Shown: positions 34,762-44,186, counted from the stretch's first letter. The stretch: 64,000 nt of DNA from Nannocystis bainbridge (GCF_028368995.1 NZ_JAQNDL010000001.1:1488001-1552000), one strand, 5' to 3'. Notes: generated from the letters alone by a model not told the origin. Made by a program: numbers and translations.

Positions 34762-36390
34762 TCACGGAGTGGCCGCGGAGACCTGGACGCTGCGGATCTG
34801 CCCCTGCTCCATCGTGATGACCCGATCTGCGCAGGAGAAATAGCGGTCGTCGTGGCTGACCGCGAGCACGGTCTTTCCGCGGGCCCGGAGCGTGGGCAGC
34901 AGCTCGGTGTAGAAGTATTTGCGGAACTCGGGGTCCTGGTCGGCGGCCCACTCGTCGAAGACGTAGATCGGGCGGTCTTCGAGCAGCGCGACGATCATCG
35001 CCAGGCGCTTGCGCTGGCCGGTCGACAGCTCGCGCTTGGTGAAGCGCCCCTCGGCGAAGGAGGTCTGGCTGCGGAGGTGCATCTGCCCGAGCAGCCGGTG
35101 AACCTCGCCGGCGTCGACGTCGGCGAGGCCGTAGAGGCGCGAGAACAGGTGGAAGTCGGAGTAGATCGTCGTGAACAGCTCGCGGTAGGTGGCGGCGTTG
35201 CGCGGGTCGACAGTGACGCCGTCGACCGACAGTCGCCCGCCGCTCGGCGCGTACAGGCCCGTGAGCGTCTTGATCAGGGTCGTCTTGCCGCTGCCGTTGC
35301 CGCCGACGATGAACAGCACCTCGCCGGCCTTCACGGTGAGGTCGATCGGGCCGATGTGAAAGCCCTGCTCGCTGCCCCCGGCGTGGCCGTATTGCAGGCC
35401 GCGCAGCTCGATCGACGAGATGCGCCCGCCCCAGGGGTCCTCGCCGGGCTCGGAGCTCTCGAGGCCGGCCGCGTCGAGCTTGGCCTCGAGCGCCGCGATC
35501 TCGCCCAGCGCCTGGTTGGAGCGAGTGAACGCGGACACGCCGTTGATGATGCCGCTGAGCGGACCCCAGATGAACATCGTGCCGGCGACGAGCGTGCCGG
35601 TCATCGCCGTGTCCGTCTGCACGTACTGGGGCAGCACGAACACCACGGTGCCGAGCAGCGCGAACAGGCTGCAGTTGGCGAAGATCCAGTTGTCGTCGAA
35701 GATGCGGCCGGACTGGACCGTCGCGCGCCGCATCCGCTCGGAGTGCGCGACGATGCCGGCGCGCAGCTCGCTGCCGCGGCGACGGCTGTACTTCACCTCT
35801 TTGAAGCCGCGCAGCAGATCCGTCAGCGAGTCGAAGAAGCGCAGGCGCGTCTGGGCCTTCTCCTGGAAGTAGCCGTCGAGCTCGCGGATCCTGGCGCGGT
35901 AGATGCTCACGCTGATCGCGGTCAGCACCGCGAGCAAGATGAACGCGGTCGGCGACACGTACGCGAGGTAGAGGCAGGCGAACACGGAGATGCTGGCCGA
36001 CTGCAGCACGTGGGCCATGTTGCCTGCCCACCCGGAGATCACGGCCGCGTTCTCGGTGAGGCGGTCGAAGATCTCGGCGGAGCCGATGCGCTCGATGCTG
36101 GCCAGATCGGCGCGCTCGACCTTGTCGACGATCCGCGTCTTCATGCGGTGCAGCGCCGACTCGACGATGGCCACACAGCGGTGGTACGTGGCGCGCCCCG
36201 CCACGGCGTAGAGGATGACGCCCAGGGCGAACATCGCAAACACGCGAAACTCGGTCGGGTCGGACGAAGCGCTCGCTGTATTGACCAGCGCGAGCACCAG
36301 CACGTTGGCGACGCCGGCGAGGCTGGCCGCGGCCAGCACCGCGCGTCGCTCCCGCCCTGCCTCGTCGAGGAACAGTTCGACGATAGTCAT
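34762..36390 (-). CDS. Cyclic-peptide/siderophore export ABC transporter (SyrD/PvdE type)
   Basis: 542 residues in one chain: an N-terminal membrane part with about six segments (residues 15-300), then an ATPase. ATPase motifs: Walker A GGNGSGKTTL, signature LSTGQRKRLAM, Walker B IYVFDEWAADQDPEFR, and the switch His in AVSHDDRY. LSTGQ and the D-E-W after Walker B are typical of the cyclic peptide transporter family (TIGR01194: SyrD, PvdE), which moves peptide precursors across the inner membrane. It lies 36 bp downstream of the MbtH gene and converges on the NRPS operon with only 35 bp between the ends. Its likely substrate is the NRPS product. Confidence 0.92.
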   Translation of the reverse strand: MTIVELFLDEAGRERRAVLAAASLAGVANVLVLALVNTASASSDPTEFRVFAMFALGVILYAVAGRATYHRCVAIVESALHRMKTRIVDKVERADLASIERIGSAEIFDRLTENAAVISGWAGNMAHVLQSASISVFACLYLAYVSPTAFILLAVLTAISVSIYRARIRELDGYFQEKAQTRLRFFDSLTDLLRGFKEVKYSRRRGSELRAGIVAHSERMRRATVQSGRIFDDNWIFANCSLFALLGTVVFVLPQYVQTDTAMTGTLVAGTMFIWGPLSGIINGVSAFTRSNQALGEIAALEAKLDAAGLESSEPGEDPWGGRISSIELRGLQYGHAGGSEQGFHIGPIDLTVKAGEVLFIVGGNGSGKTTLIKTLTGLYAPSGGRLSVDGVTVDPRNAATYRELFTTIYSDFHLFSRLYGLADVDAGEVHRLLGQMHLRSQTSFAEGRFTKRELSTGQRKRLAMIVALLEDRPIYVFDEWAADQDPEFRKYFYTELLPTLRARGKTVLAVSHDDRYFSCADRVITMEQGQIRSVQVSAATP

Positions 36391-36426
36391 GGTTCGATGC
36401 CGTCGTACGCCGGTGGCCGGACGGGC

Positions 36427-36645
36427 TCAGCCCGCGGCCTTGGCCATGGCGATCCGCAGGGACAGCGGCCGCATGTCGGTCCACACTTCATCGATGTGGG
36501 CGAGGCACTCTCGCTTGGTGCCACGCTTGCCCGCCTTGCGCCATCCGGCCGGCAGCTCGCGGTCGGCGGCCCAGATCGAGTACTGCTCCTCGTGGTTGAG
36601 GACCACCTCGTAACGCAGGGTGTCATCCGTCTCGTCGTCGCGCAT
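36427..36645 (-). CDS. MbtH-like NRPS accessory protein
   Basis: 72 residues from the ATG at 36645, preceded by AGCAGGAA (8-nt spacing). The family signature is complete: [40 protein letters not shown], including the invariant Trp residues. MbtH proteins bind adenylation domains and are needed for their folding or activity. It is the first gene of a minus-strand pair with the exporter. The NRPS has five A domains that may depend on it. Confidence 0.95.
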   Translation of the reverse strand: MRDDETDDTLRYEVVLNHEEQYSIWAADRELPAGWRKAGKRGTKRECLAHIDEVWTDMRPLSLRIAMAKAAG

Positions 36646-37215
36646 CGAAGTATTCCTGCTCAGTCGGCATCCAGCGGTGAAACGCGACAGCACGCTCGCA
36701 CGTCGGCCGGTCGCCGTCAACATTCATTACGCGTCGCGCGGCGCACGACAGTGAACTGGTCCGGTGAAACACGCGGCGTCACCGATCGCGAGACGCGGCG
36801 TCCGCTACTCACATCCCATCTCCAGGCATTGCCGGCGAGTCGGGCGAATCTGCGCGAACCGCCGAACTGGCTCGCGTACCCGCACCGCGGGCCGCTCCTG
36901 GCCACATGCTTGCACACGAACGTGAGCAGAACGAGGGGTCGGCAGGCGACGATCTGACTCTTGTCATAAGCGCCGAGCAAGCATACGAGCGTCGCATCCG
37001 GTGCTCCGGGAAAGCGCTGCCCGCGGGCGCGTCCCGGAGGCTTTGCAGCGCAATGATCGTCGCATGGTCGTATCCGACGACCGTGCCGGCGTGCGCGTTC
37101 ATGCGTGCCAGACGGGCCAGAGCGGGCTCTTGGCGACAGCCGCGCAGCGCACGCGGCCGAGAAATCGATGCAACGAACCTTGACATTCAAACCCAAATGC
37201 AGTGAGGTACTATCC
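36646..37215. other. Intergenic region between MbtH and the DUF697 gene
   Basis: About 570 bp between divergent genes. Open frames on both strands look non-coding. A TTGACA at 37182 and TACTAT at 37208 precede the DUF697 gene, but their 20-bp spacing is too long for a standard promoter. It must hold promoters for both directions. Confidence 0.5.
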
Positions 37216-37755
37216 ATGGTGAGCGAGACGACACAAACGAACGAAGTGACCCCTGACCCGGAGGCTCGGCTGATGAAGGCCGACGCGATCATCCATCGCA
37301 ACGTCCTGTGGGCGCTCGGCGCGGGGGTGGTACCGATCCCCATCGCCGACGTGCTCGCCGTCAGCGCGGTGCAGGTCAAGCAGCTCAAGGAGCTGTCCGA
37401 GCTCTACGGCATCACGTTCCGCGAGGACCTCGCCAAGAAGCTCGTCGGTTCGCTGCTCGTCGGCATGGGCGGCGTCGGGGTCGGCGCGGCGCTCGGCATG
37501 AGCTTCGCCAAGCTGATCCCGGTGGTCGGTCAGGCGCTGGGCATCGTCAGCGTGTCGGTCGCGTCCGGCGCCTTCACGCACGCCATCGGCCGCGTGTTCG
37601 TCATGCACTTCGAGTCCGGCGGCACCTTCCTCGACTTCGATCCGCACCGGATGCGCGAGCACTTCAGGCGCGAGTTCGAGGACGCGAAGGACAAGGTCGC
37701 CGAGCTGCGCAATCGGCCCGGCGCGTCGAGCGAGTCGCCCCAGAAGCCGGCGTAG
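37216..37755 (+). CDS. DUF697-like membrane-associated protein
   Basis: 179 residues from the ATG at 37216, with GAGG nine bases upstream. The sequence has the pattern of DUF697 (YcjF-like): helices with AIIHRNVLWALGAGVVPIPIADVLAVSAVQVKQL cut by a Pro-Ile-Pro turn, then two hydrophobic Gly-rich stretches (LVGSLLVGMGGVGVGAALG and VVGQALGIVSVSVASGAF) and a charged C-terminus. Proteins of this type are inner-membrane associated, sometimes fused to GTPases, with no firm biochemical role. It leads a four-gene run: a 16-bp gap to a two-TM peptide, then 6 bp to the SPFH gene. Confidence 0.7.
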   Translation: MVSETTQTNEVTPDPEARLMKADAIIHRNVLWALGAGVVPIPIADVLAVSAVQVKQLKELSELYGITFREDLAKKLVGSLLVGMGGVGVGAALGMSFAKLIPVVGQALGIVSVSVASGAFTHAIGRVFVMHFESGGTFLDFDPHRMREHFRREFEDAKDKVAELRNRPGASSESPQKPA

Positions 37756-37771
37756 TCCGAAGGAGCCGGCG

Positions 37772-37960
37772 ATGGAATTGACCCTGCTCTTCGTCTACGC
37801 GCTGCCGATCGTGACCGTGCTGGCGCTCGGGCTGCTCGGCACGACGCGGCGCCTCGGCTTCTGGTGGACAGCGCTGCTGTCGATCGTGCTGACGCCGATC
37901 GGCGGATTCATCGCCGCGCAGCTCTCGGGCGCGCGCAAGGCCAAACGGCGAGCAGGCTGA
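37772..37960 (+). CDS. Small two-TM membrane protein
   Basis: 62 residues, with AAGGAG six bases before the ATG. Two hydrophobic segments (residues 3-22 and 30-50) are joined by a short TTRRLGFWW loop; the C-terminus is basic (SGARKAKRRAG). Such peptides are often named after superinfection immunity or PLDc_N-like families, but no specific call is safe. Its place between DUF697 and SPFH genes suggests it belongs to the same membrane complex. Confidence 0.7.
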   Translation: MELTLLFVYALPIVTVLALGLLGTTRRLGFWWTALLSIVLTPIGGFIAAQLSGARKAKRRAG

Positions 37961-37966
37961 AATTCT

Positions 37967-39031
37967 ATGGCGAGCACCGAGGAGACGAAGGAGGTCGACG
38001 ACCGTTCGCCCTTCCGCGAATGGAGCGAGAGGACGCTCGGTCAGTTCGAATACCTCACTTACACCGCGCTGGTCGTGGTGCTGCTGATGCTCGGCTTCCT
38101 GTGGCCGCGGATGTTCATCACCATCCCGACCGGGAGCCAGGGGGTGATGTACCGCTATTTCGCCGGAGGCACCGTGACGGAGAGGGTGTGGGGCGAAGGG
38201 CTGCACGTCATCCCGCCGTGGGACCACCTGACGGTGTACGAGGTGCGCCTGCAGCAGAAGACGCTGAAGTTCGACGTCCTCAGCGACGAGGGGCTCAACC
38301 TGCAGGTCGCCATCTCGGTGAAGTTCCGGCCGGACAGCGACATGCTCGGGCATCTGCACCGCGACATCGGCCCCGATTACTTCGCGCGGATCATCGAGCC
38401 GGACATCCAGGCCCACGTCCGGCGGGCCTTCGGCGATCGGCCGGCGTACAAGATCTATTCGAGCGCCAATGACCTGATGGCTGAATTGCGGCGGATCTCC
38501 TCGCTCGCGCGCGACGAACTCGGCGACGGCGAAGAGGAGAAGCCGTACGTGCAGATCCAGGAGATCGAGCTGGTCGACCTCGATCTGCCGGAGGTCGTGC
38601 TCGCCGCGATCGCCGAGCGGTACCGCCAGGAGCAGCTCACGCTCGAGTATCGCCACAGGCTCGAGCGCGAGGAGGCGGAGGCCCAGCGCAAGCGGACCGA
38701 GGCGAGCGGCATCCGCGACTACAATACGATCATCGGCGAGCTCTCCCCCGATGTACTGCGCTGGCGCGACCTCGAAGCGACGTCGGAGCTGGCCAAGGCG
38801 AACAACTCCAAGGTGCTCGTGCTCGGCGGAGGGGCCGGCTCGGGCTCCTCGCTGCTTTTCAACGTCGGTGGTGACTCGTTGCCGGCCGCCGCGCCGGCGG
38901 CCGCCGAATCGGCGGCCTCCAAGTCGACGGCCGCCACTTCGACGGCCTCCAAGTCGACGGCCACCAACTCGACGGCTTCCAATTCGACGGCCGCCACTTC
39001 GGCGTCCACCACGTCGTCCGCGGCTCGCTGA
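37967..39031 (+). CDS. Prohibitin/SPFH (band 7) membrane protein
   Basis: 354 residues. One N-terminal transmembrane segment (TALVVVLLMLGFLWP, about 33-48) is followed by a band 7 domain: IPTGSQGVMYRYFAGG, GEGLHVIPPWDHLTVYEVRLQ, LNLQVAISVKFRP, then a helical region ILTLEYRHRLEREEAEAQRK-like coiled coil. This is the prohibitin family layout; such proteins form membrane-bound rings that organise proteases or lipid domains. The C-terminal 50 residues are a Ser-Thr-Ala repeat (SKSTAATSTA), encoded by an 18-bp-type tandem repeat at about 38910-39020. The start is 6 bp after the two-TM gene. Confidence 0.9.
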   Translation: MASTEETKEVDDRSPFREWSERTLGQFEYLTYTALVVVLLMLGFLWPRMFITIPTGSQGVMYRYFAGGTVTERVWGEGLHVIPPWDHLTVYEVRLQQKTLKFDVLSDEGLNLQVAISVKFRPDSDMLGHLHRDIGPDYFARIIEPDIQAHVRRAFGDRPAYKIYSSANDLMAELRRISSLARDELGDGEEEKPYVQIQEIELVDLDLPEVVLAAIAERYRQEQLTLEYRHRLEREEAEAQRKRTEASGIRDYNTIIGELSPDVLRWRDLEATSELAKANNSKVLVLGGGAGSGSSLLFNVGGDSLPAAAPAAAESAASKSTAATSTASKSTATNSTASNSTAATSASTTSSAAR

Positions 39032-39157
39032 GCGCTCGGCGTGAATGCGGCCCCGGAGAATGATCGCCTGCTCGTTTGACGCTCTGGAGCCCGTGTACGA
39101 GGATGCCTTCGCAATGCCCATAGATGCCCCAGTACGCGCGGGTCGCCGCGATTCGGG

Positions 39158-40696
39158 ATGTGCGTGATGGAGACGGCGATTCGCATCGGCCTCGCCCTCG
39201 CGCTGTCTTTCCTCGTGGTCGCGCTGTTCAGGCTCGGCCGCCGCAAACCGGCCTCGCGCAAGGATCCGGTGCGCCGCCGGGGATGGAGCTCCATCCTCGG
39301 TAACGCGCTGTTCCTCGGCGCCTTGTGGGTCGTGGTCGGCGTCATCGCGGCGTTCATGGCGCTCGGCGGCAACCTGGTCGACGCCGTCCCGCCGGTCGCC
39401 GAGCTCGTCGAGGTCCGCGACGAGCTCGGCGAAGCACCGATCGAGTGCGGCCCGCCTGGCCCGCGTGGCCAGCCGACCCTCGTCGAGGTCATCCACAGCA
39501 TCGACCAGGGTCCCTGGCTCACGCAGGCCGCCAGCGCCTTCATGGAGGAGTGCCCGAACGTCCAGCTGCAACTGACCGCGCGCGACGATTTCGACGCTGC
39601 CAGCGCCATTCTCCGCGGTGAGCTGCGACCGACGTTGTGGGCGCCGGCCGAGGAGCTGTCGCTGCGCTACCTCGAGATCCGCTGGGGCGAGCAGTCGAGC
39701 GAATCGCTGTTCCGGATCGACGAGCGGCGCCCCCTCGTGCGCTCGCCGCTGGTCGCCCTGCTGCACGAGGAGCAGTTCCGGGCGCTGCAGGCGATCCGCG
39801 AGGCCGACCGCGACGGGGTGGGGTTCTGGGTCGACGCGCTCTGTCCGACGATCCCTCGCGCGCCCGCGCTCGAAGACGTGCTGCAGGAGGACATGCTCCC
39901 GGGCACCTGGATCGACTGGTACCTGCAGCGCAAGCCGGCGCAGCCCGCTCCGCCGGTCGTGACGAAGAAGGGGCGCGCCGCCGCTGCGGTCCCGTCGAAG
40001 CCCGCCGCTCCGACGATTCCGACGCCCGATGCGCTGCGCTCCTGGGGCCGCGTCAAGCTGGGGTTCCCCGCGCCGACGTCGTCCGCCGGCGGCATTGCGA
40101 CGCTCTCGCTGATGGCCCGGCAGCACCTCCTCGCCGGCGGCGCCGGGGACCTCGCGCCCGCGCTCGAGCGCGAGGGCGAGGTCTTGCAGCGGTGGCTGCG
40201 GCGCTGCAACGCCGGGCGCGACGATTGGTTCGCCTCCGCGATCCTGCTGACCGATCACGTCTTCGACCTCGGGCCGAAGAGCTACGACGGCGTCATCACC
40301 TACGAGAGCCTCGTCTTCCCGATCCTCGGGCGGCTCCAATCCGAACATCTCGGCGAGGTCCGGGTATACTACCCGCCGACGACCTACGTCGCCGAGCACC
40401 CCGCGGTGCTGATGTGGCCCGACGACGAAATGCGCGCCCGTGAACTCGAGGCCGCGCAGCACTGGTTGCAATACCTCGAGAGCGAAGCGGTGCAGCGCAG
40501 CGCGGTCTCGTATGGCCTGCGCCCGGGACGGCTCGACCGCCCGCTCAGCGCATTCGACCTCGAGAAGAACCCCTTCCTCGATCTGCGTCGCTTCGGCATC
40601 GAGCTCGACCCGGAGCTCTCGGAGCCGCCGCGGCCCGACGGGTCGGCGCTGCGCAAGCTGCTCGAGCTGTGGCGCGACGCGACCGGCCGGAGTTGA
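39158..40696 (+). CDS. Membrane-anchored solute-binding-like protein
   Basis: 512 residues; ATG at 39158, or 39167 as an alternative. Two hydrophobic segments lie at about 6-24 and 48-68. The rest resembles a type 2 periplasmic binding fold as used by bacterial extracellular solute-binding and VWA-linked proteins: TLVEVIHSIDQGPWLTQA, ASAILRGELRPTLWAPA, WGRVKLGFPAPTSSAGGI, YDGVITYESLVFPIL, YYPPTTYVAEHPAVL, AVSYGLRPG. Such a fold binds small ligands such as oxyanions or sugars. No ABC permease or ATPase is nearby, so a sensor or scaffold role is as likely as transport. It lies 126 bp after the SPFH gene in the same direction. Confidence 0.7.
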   Translation: MCVMETAIRIGLALALSFLVVALFRLGRRKPASRKDPVRRRGWSSILGNALFLGALWVVVGVIAAFMALGGNLVDAVPPVAELVEVRDELGEAPIECGPPGPRGQPTLVEVIHSIDQGPWLTQAASAFMEECPNVQLQLTARDDFDAASAILRGELRPTLWAPAEELSLRYLEIRWGEQSSESLFRIDERRPLVRSPLVALLHEEQFRALQAIREADRDGVGFWVDALCPTIPRAPALEDVLQEDMLPGTWIDWYLQRKPAQPAPPVVTKKGRAAAAVPSKPAAPTIPTPDALRSWGRVKLGFPAPTSSAGGIATLSLMARQHLLAGGAGDLAPALEREGEVLQRWLRRCNAGRDDWFASAILLTDHVFDLGPKSYDGVITYESLVFPILGRLQSEHLGEVRVYYPPTTYVAEHPAVLMWPDDEMRARELEAAQHWLQYLESEAVQRSAVSYGLRPGRLDRPLSAFDLEKNPFLDLRRFGIELDPELSEPPRPDGSALRKLLELWRDATGRS

Positions 40697-40740
40697 GCCC
40701 GGGGGCTCCACCGGGCAGCCAGGAATTTGGCACTGGCCAA
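40695..40740. terminator. Two short hairpins between convergent genes
   Basis: GAGCCC-gg-GGGCTC (40695-40708) and TTGGC-actg-GCCAA (40727-40740) fill the 44-bp gap between convergent genes. No T run follows, so a terminator role is only suggested by position. Confidence 0.35.
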
Positions 40741-42411
40741 TCACGTGAGCAGCTCGGCGAGGGGGAGCGTGCGGCAACCCCTCGTGCGCAGCCACGCCTC
40801 GACGTCCGCGCCTTCGGCGGTGTGAAAGCCGGCGGCGATCGAGGCGAGCCCTCGCGCGAGCCGCCAGGGCTCGGCGGACTGCTCGAGCATGTCGCAGACG
40901 CGGAAGGCCGCGCTGATGCCCGCCAGCGGCGGTTCGACCAGCGCGGCGCGCAGCGCCTGAATCAGCGGTGATTGAGCCGGCGCGAGCCAGAACAGCCGCG
41001 AAGCGAACGGCGAGCCGGCGGGCAGCTGCCCGGCGATCGCCGCCGGCAGCTCCGACGGCCGGCCGACGGCGATCCACTCGTCCGCCGGCGCGGTCGCCTG
41101 CGTGGCCGACCCGCCGCGCGCCGGCCCGAGTTCGAGCGCCGTGAGTTGCCCCGGGGCCAGGTCCGCGAGCGCGACTTCGAGGCAATGTTCGCCGGGCCCG
41201 GGGGCTTCGCTGCCGTACTTGAGGCCGTCCGGATGGTGGTAGAGCACGAATTGCTGCCACTCGTCGTCGCTGCGATCGACCACGAAGATCCCGCGCCCCA
41301 CGGCCGCCAGCGGGCGACGCAAACCGGAGTTGACCACGCGGCTCCGCATCTGGACCGTGTCGAGCGCCGCGCCGTCGGCCGCACGCACAGTGAAGAACGA
41401 CAGTTGCGCGAACCAGCGGTCGATCGGGAGCAACTGACACCCGCGCCGCCGCAACCACGCCTCGACCGCGTCGGCGCTGCCCGTGTGAAAGCCAGTCGTC
41501 ACCTGGATCGTGCGGCGACCGCCGATCGCCTGCTGCTCGGGCGCGATCAGGTCGGTGAGGCAAAAGGCGTGCCCGGCGATCCTGCCCATCTCCTCGGCGA
41601 TCCGGCGCCCGTCGTCGCTGGCGTCGCACACGGGCTCGGGGATGGCCGCGAACAGCTCGTCGGGGATCGAGGAGCTCGCGGCCACCAGGAAGAACAGCTT
41701 GTCCGCCAGCGGGCCAGCTGCGGGCACCGGCTCGGTGAACGCCGGCGGCAGGTCGCGGAGGCGATACACGAGCAGCCGTTCGCCCGCGAGCAGGCTGGTG
41801 ATGTCGACCGCGCGACACTTCGCGGCGTTGCCCACCCGGCGGACTTCGAAGCCCGGGAACAGCACCGGCAACACCGCCTGCATTCGCCCCTGCGAGTCCT
41901 CCACGCGGAGATGACGGCCGCGCGGCTGGTAGAGGAACATGTGCTGCCAATAGGCCCAGCCGCGCGCCTCGAGCAGCGCGTCGAGGTAGACGCTGAACGA
42001 ATTCGTCAGCGCTCGCGCCTCGCCGGAGTCCTCCTCGACCAGCGAGAAGCCGCCAGAGCGGCGCGCGAGCCCGAGGTAGCTGGTGTCGTACGGAAAATCG
42101 ATCGGGATCCAGCGACCGCCGCCGATGCGCTCGGCGACCCGCGCGAGCGCACCGACGGGGAGCATCCGGATCGCCCCGCGCGCGCCGAAATCACGCCACC
42201 GCTCCTGGCGATGCGACCAGCGAATCTCGACCCCGTCGAGCTCGGCGTAGAACGCCCGCAGCGCGGCAGGCAGGCGCCGGCCGAGCTCGGCCTCGGCCCC
42301 GTCGAGCTCGGCCCCCGACGTCGGTGCCCCCAGCGTCTGCTTGTCGGTCGTGATGTCGGGGTGCGCGGCGAGCTCGTCGATCAGCGCATGGAAGCGGGCC
42401 CGCAACGTCAT
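40741..42411 (-). CDS. SMI1/KNR4 (SUKH)-like protein with long C-terminal extension
   Basis: 556 residues from the ATG at 42411; its start overlaps the stop of the upstream gene by 4 bp. Residues about 25-160 show the SUKH pattern: GAELDGAEAELGRRLPAALRAFYAELDGVEI, then ILPVGAL-like and DSYLGLARR-like stretches, ending in FSVYLDALLEARGW. SUKH proteins are common as immunity proteins to contact-dependent toxins. The rest contains two similar halves, each with TGFHTGSADAVEAWLRRRGC or AGFHTAEGADVEAWLRTRGC, an internal duplication of unknown fold. No toxin is adjacent, so an immunity role is an inference. Confidence 0.6.
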   Translation of the reverse strand: MTLRARFHALIDELAAHPDITTDKQTLGAPTSGAELDGAEAELGRRLPAALRAFYAELDGVEIRWSHRQERWRDFGARGAIRMLPVGALARVAERIGGGRWIPIDFPYDTSYLGLARRSGGFSLVEEDSGEARALTNSFSVYLDALLEARGWAYWQHMFLYQPRGRHLRVEDSQGRMQAVLPVLFPGFEVRRVGNAAKCRAVDITSLLAGERLLVYRLRDLPPAFTEPVPAAGPLADKLFFLVAASSSIPDELFAAIPEPVCDASDDGRRIAEEMGRIAGHAFCLTDLIAPEQQAIGGRRTIQVTTGFHTGSADAVEAWLRRRGCQLLPIDRWFAQLSFFTVRAADGAALDTVQMRSRVVNSGLRRPLAAVGRGIFVVDRSDDEWQQFVLYHHPDGLKYGSEAPGPGEHCLEVALADLAPGQLTALELGPARGGSATQATAPADEWIAVGRPSELPAAIAGQLPAGSPFASRLFWLAPAQSPLIQALRAALVEPPLAGISAAFRVCDMLEQSAEPWRLARGLASIAAGFHTAEGADVEAWLRTRGCRTLPLAELLT

Positions 42412-44186
42412 GCGGCGCCCTGCCCTGTCGCTTGCGAGAGCACGGCGGACCAGATCGACGGGAGCAGTTGCACGCCGGCCCCGGTCCCGTCGGGCGGACG
42501 GGCGAGCAACATCGAGTCGGCCTTGTCGCCGGCGAGCGCGTCCAGGGCCGCGAGCGCGCCGCCCGGATCGGCGGGGAGGAAGGCGGCGGCGACCTGCCGC
42601 GCGACGGTGTGGCGGTCCGCGGGGGTGACCTTCCTGGCGGCCTTGAGCGCGAGCTCCGGCTGCCCGTGGCGCATCGCGCGGTGCACCAGCGAGCTCGTGA
42701 CTGCGTTCTTGCCGTAGGTGTCCTTCGCGTAGGCCTGAATGCGCGGCAGATCGGCGAGGTCGGCCTCGAGCGCCGCCGCCACCGCGGACCGATCGCCCTG
42801 CGCGGCCACGATGCGGAGCCGCAGGTCCGCGAGCTGGCTGCGCATGCTCGCCTCGATCCCGACGTCGTATTGCGTCCGCTTCTTGGAAGCGAGAAGACCC
42901 TCGATGGCCGCCAGGATCGGGTCGAGCTCGGCGTGTTCTCCCCGCTCGAGTGCCAGCCCCGCGAGGTCGCTCAAGGCTCCCACCTGCGCCATCACGCTGC
43001 CACCGGTCCGCGGATTCAGCTGGCGCAGCCGCTCGCGCGCCTGAGCCACCGTCTCGACGCCCAGGCGGATCCTGTACAGGGTGAACTTGTCGGACTCGGG
43101 CCAGAGCTCCGGGTCGCGCGCGAGCCGCTTCGCCGCCTCGATCTCGCCGAGCAGGAGGTGGCGCTCGACGAGCTCCGAGGCCAGCGGCTCCTCTTCGGCG
43201 CGGGGCGCCAGCACGTGCCGCGCTTCGGCGTCGCGACCCGCCGCCAGGAGGTGCCTGCCCAGCGGGATGGCCGCGTCCGACTCGAGCGCGACGAGCGTGT
43301 CGAGGTGCTCGCGTGCCCAGGTCGCGCACGCCCGCACTCCGTCGCCTCGCTTCAGCGCGATGTGGCGGTAACCGGCTTCGATGGCGTTGATCAGCGCGAG
43401 CGTGGTCTTCGGATCGTCGACGGCGATCCACAGCAGCGAGTCTGCGTACTGCAGGACCTCGCCGAGCGACTCCGGGTCCTCGCGCAGCCAGCGATCGAGC
43501 GTGCGACGCACCGACTTCGCGGCGCCGTTCGCGACCTGCGCGCGCAACAGCGGCACGAGCGCGGTGAAGCGGTCGGACTCGCCCCACTCCGGCTCGCCCG
43601 CGAACGCCTCGTCGATCACCGCGTCGACGAGCTGCTCCAGCGCGGCCCCCCGCCCGCCGGCACCGACAAGAGCGAGCGCCTCGACGGCGTTGGCGGCCCA
43701 CAACGGGCGGCCCCTGGGGTCCTTGGCCGCGCTCTTCACGAACGCGTCGAGCGCCGCGTCCACGGAGCCGGCTCCGGCCGCCGCGGCGATAGCGAGGGTG
43801 GGTGCCCGCAGGTCGGCGCGGAGCCCCTGGGCGAGCGAGGCCGCCAGCTCGGGCCGTCCGGCGGCGACGCAGCGGCGCGCCGCCTCCTCGATCGCAGCCG
43901 ACTCGCGCAGACGTTCGACGCTGCCCGCGGCCTTGCGGCTCCGGTCCAGCAGCGCCTCGACCGTGAGCGTCTGAGCCGCGGCGGACGCTTTTCCCGGCCG
44001 CGCGGGCTTCGGCTTCGCGGGCGCGGCGGACTTTGCCTTCGCGGTCGCGGGGACCTTCTTCGCGGCAGACTTCGTGGACTTTACCTTCGCAGTCGCGGGG
44101 ACCTTCTTCGCGGACTTTGCCTTCGCAGTCGCGGGGACCTTCTTCGCGGCAGACTTCGCGGACTTCTTCTTCGGCGTGGCACTCAT
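42408..44186 (-). CDS. Helical-repeat protein with histone-H1-like Lys/Ala tail
   Basis: 592 residues from the ATG at 44186; the frame runs further upstream but without protein-like sequence. Residues 5-60 hold three near-copies of KSAAKKVPATAK with Pro and Lys spacing, as in histone H1 tails and bacterial HU-tail proteins, which bind DNA or polyanions. The remaining part is almost all alpha helix in 30-40-residue pairs (LASSLAQGLRADLRAP-like, ALALVGAGGRGAALEQL, LLGEIEAAKRLARDPELW), suggesting a HEAT or TPR-like solenoid. Translationally coupled (ATGA) to the SUKH-like gene. Function unknown. Confidence 0.65.
   Translation of the reverse strand: MSATPKKKSAKSAAKKVPATAKAKSAKKVPATAKVKSTKSAAKKVPATAKAKSAAPAKPKPARPGKASAAAQTLTVEALLDRSRKAAGSVERLRESAAIEEAARRCVAAGRPELAASLAQGLRADLRAPTLAIAAAAGAGSVDAALDAFVKSAAKDPRGRPLWAANAVEALALVGAGGRGAALEQLVDAVIDEAFAGEPEWGESDRFTALVPLLRAQVANGAAKSVRRTLDRWLREDPESLGEVLQYADSLLWIAVDDPKTTLALINAIEAGYRHIALKRGDGVRACATWAREHLDTLVALESDAAIPLGRHLLAAGRDAEARHVLAPRAEEEPLASELVERHLLLGEIEAAKRLARDPELWPESDKFTLYRIRLGVETVAQARERLRQLNPRTGGSVMAQVGALSDLAGLALERGEHAELDPILAAIEGLLASKKRTQYDVGIEASMRSQLADLRLRIVAAQGDRSAVAAALEADLADLPRIQAYAKDTYGKNAVTSSLVHRAMRHGQPELALKAARKVTPADRHTVARQVAAAFLPADPGGALAALDALAGDKADSMLLARPPDGTGAGVQLLPSIWSAVLSQATGQGAA

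Noticed and set aside
37182..37213. TTGACA and TACTAT as a sigma-70 promoter for the DUF697 gene
   Set aside because: The spacing is 20 bp, beyond the usual 16-18, and TACTAT overlaps the region just before the start codon.
36717..37388. 223-codon minus-strand frame upstream of MbtH
   Set aside because: Cys/Arg-rich low-quality translation that runs antisense into the DUF697 gene; no ribosome binding site or recognisable domain.
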